Source: JBDSLU01 sp031407765 (GTDB lineage Bacteria > Acidobacteriota > Vicinamibacteria > Vicinamibacterales > Vicinamibacteraceae). Taken from it: a DNA stretch of 5,497 bases. Made by a program: the position numbers and the translations under genes. The notes below the pieces were generated by a model. The model worked only from the letters and a program-made list of their open reading frames with translations, did no database searches and was not told the origin of the DNA. Where the stretch lies: the NCBI GenBank assembly GCA_031407765.1, contig JANOIR010000553.1, forward strand, positions 1 through 5,497. The letters are read 5' to 3'. Positions within the stretch are counted from its first letter, which is position 1, and every line of letters begins with the position of its first letter. Shown here piece after piece: positions 5,377 to 5,497 of the stretch.

Positions 5377-5497
5377 CACGAGTACAGCTCTCGGCTCGAC
5401 CCCACGCTGCCGACGCGCTATCGAACGGAGCGTGTATGCGCTGGGCGATCTCGAGCCGCCGATGTTTCCAAAGACCCTCTGGTTCGCGCCAGACCTC
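5377..5497 (+). other. Coding-like segment of an unidentified gene, apparently broken by a frame change near 5432
   Basis: After the PIG-L stop, 5306-5376 shows nothing recognisable. From 5377 one frame reads HEYSSRLDPTLPTRYRTER with good third-position G/C. At about 5432 the coding look moves to another frame, which reads VYALGDLEPPMFPKTLWF and APDL to the window edge. Loss of 2 nt (or gain of 1) near 5432 would join the two into one smooth peptide. No ATG with a ribosome site opens the first frame. An ATG at 5436, in a third frame, has GGAG 5 nt upstream, but its peptide is Arg/Ser-rich and does not look real. It may be a damaged gene, or a gene starting by GTG 5432 or ATG 5462. I cannot name a family. 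Confidence 0.3.

Noticed and set aside
5349..5377. A repeat-like stretch (GGCGAAGCCC, then GAGGGGCGAAGGAGTC) after the PIG-L gene, resembling dispersed REP-type repeats
   Set aside because: No second copy was recognised in the window, so it cannot be called a repeat here. A genome-wide search for the 29 bp would settle it.

Overview
This 5.5 kb window is GC-rich, with strong G/C preference at third codon positions in its real genes. It looks like a chromosome fragment of a soil-type, high-GC, Gram-negative bacterium. An outer-membrane beta-barrel C-terminus, a BlaI/M56 regulatory pair with a non-penicillin sensor domain, and a ROK-like/PIG-L sugar pair would all fit Acidobacteriota (Vicinamibacteria-like). 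That taxonomic guess is inference only. No RNA gene, insertion sequence, CRISPR array or phage gene was seen.

Layout. (1) Positions 1-177, + strand: the last 58 codons of a protein that looks like an outer-membrane beta-barrel. (2) Positions 185-2547, - strand: a two-gene operon, convergent with the first gene. A BlaI/MecI-type repressor (2146-2547) is followed, with a 4-nt ATGA overlap, by an M56 (BlaR1/MecR1-type) membrane zinc protease (185-2149). The protease carries an unfamiliar extracytoplasmic domain where BlaR1 has its penicillin sensor. Just upstream is a very clear promoter. A perfect TTGACA -35 and a TAACGT -10 are separated by 17 bp, and a perfect 16-bp palindrome fills that spacer. 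The predicted transcription start falls on the A of the repressor's ATG, so the transcript is probably leaderless. (3) Positions 2548-3004: an intergenic stretch holding this promoter/operator, a 46-codon coding-like fragment with no start codon (a probable gene remnant), and a 26-bp inverted repeat. (4) Positions 3005-5305, + strand: a compact two-gene unit. It encodes an atypical ROK-family (ASKHA sugar kinase-like) protein and, 18 nt later, a PIG-L/LmbE-type zinc deacetylase. (5) Positions 5306-5497: no complete gene. A coding-like segment that appears to change frame near 5432 could be the damaged start of another gene.

How the parts may work together. The repressor should shut off its own operon by binding the palindrome between -35 and -10. 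The membrane protease should sense an unknown envelope signal and inactivate the repressor. Its targets outside this window are unknown, and nothing here ties it to beta-lactams. The ROK-like/PIG-L pair suggests handling of an N-acetylated amino sugar (phosphorylation or sensing, plus N-deacetylation), but the substrate cannot be read from the sequence.
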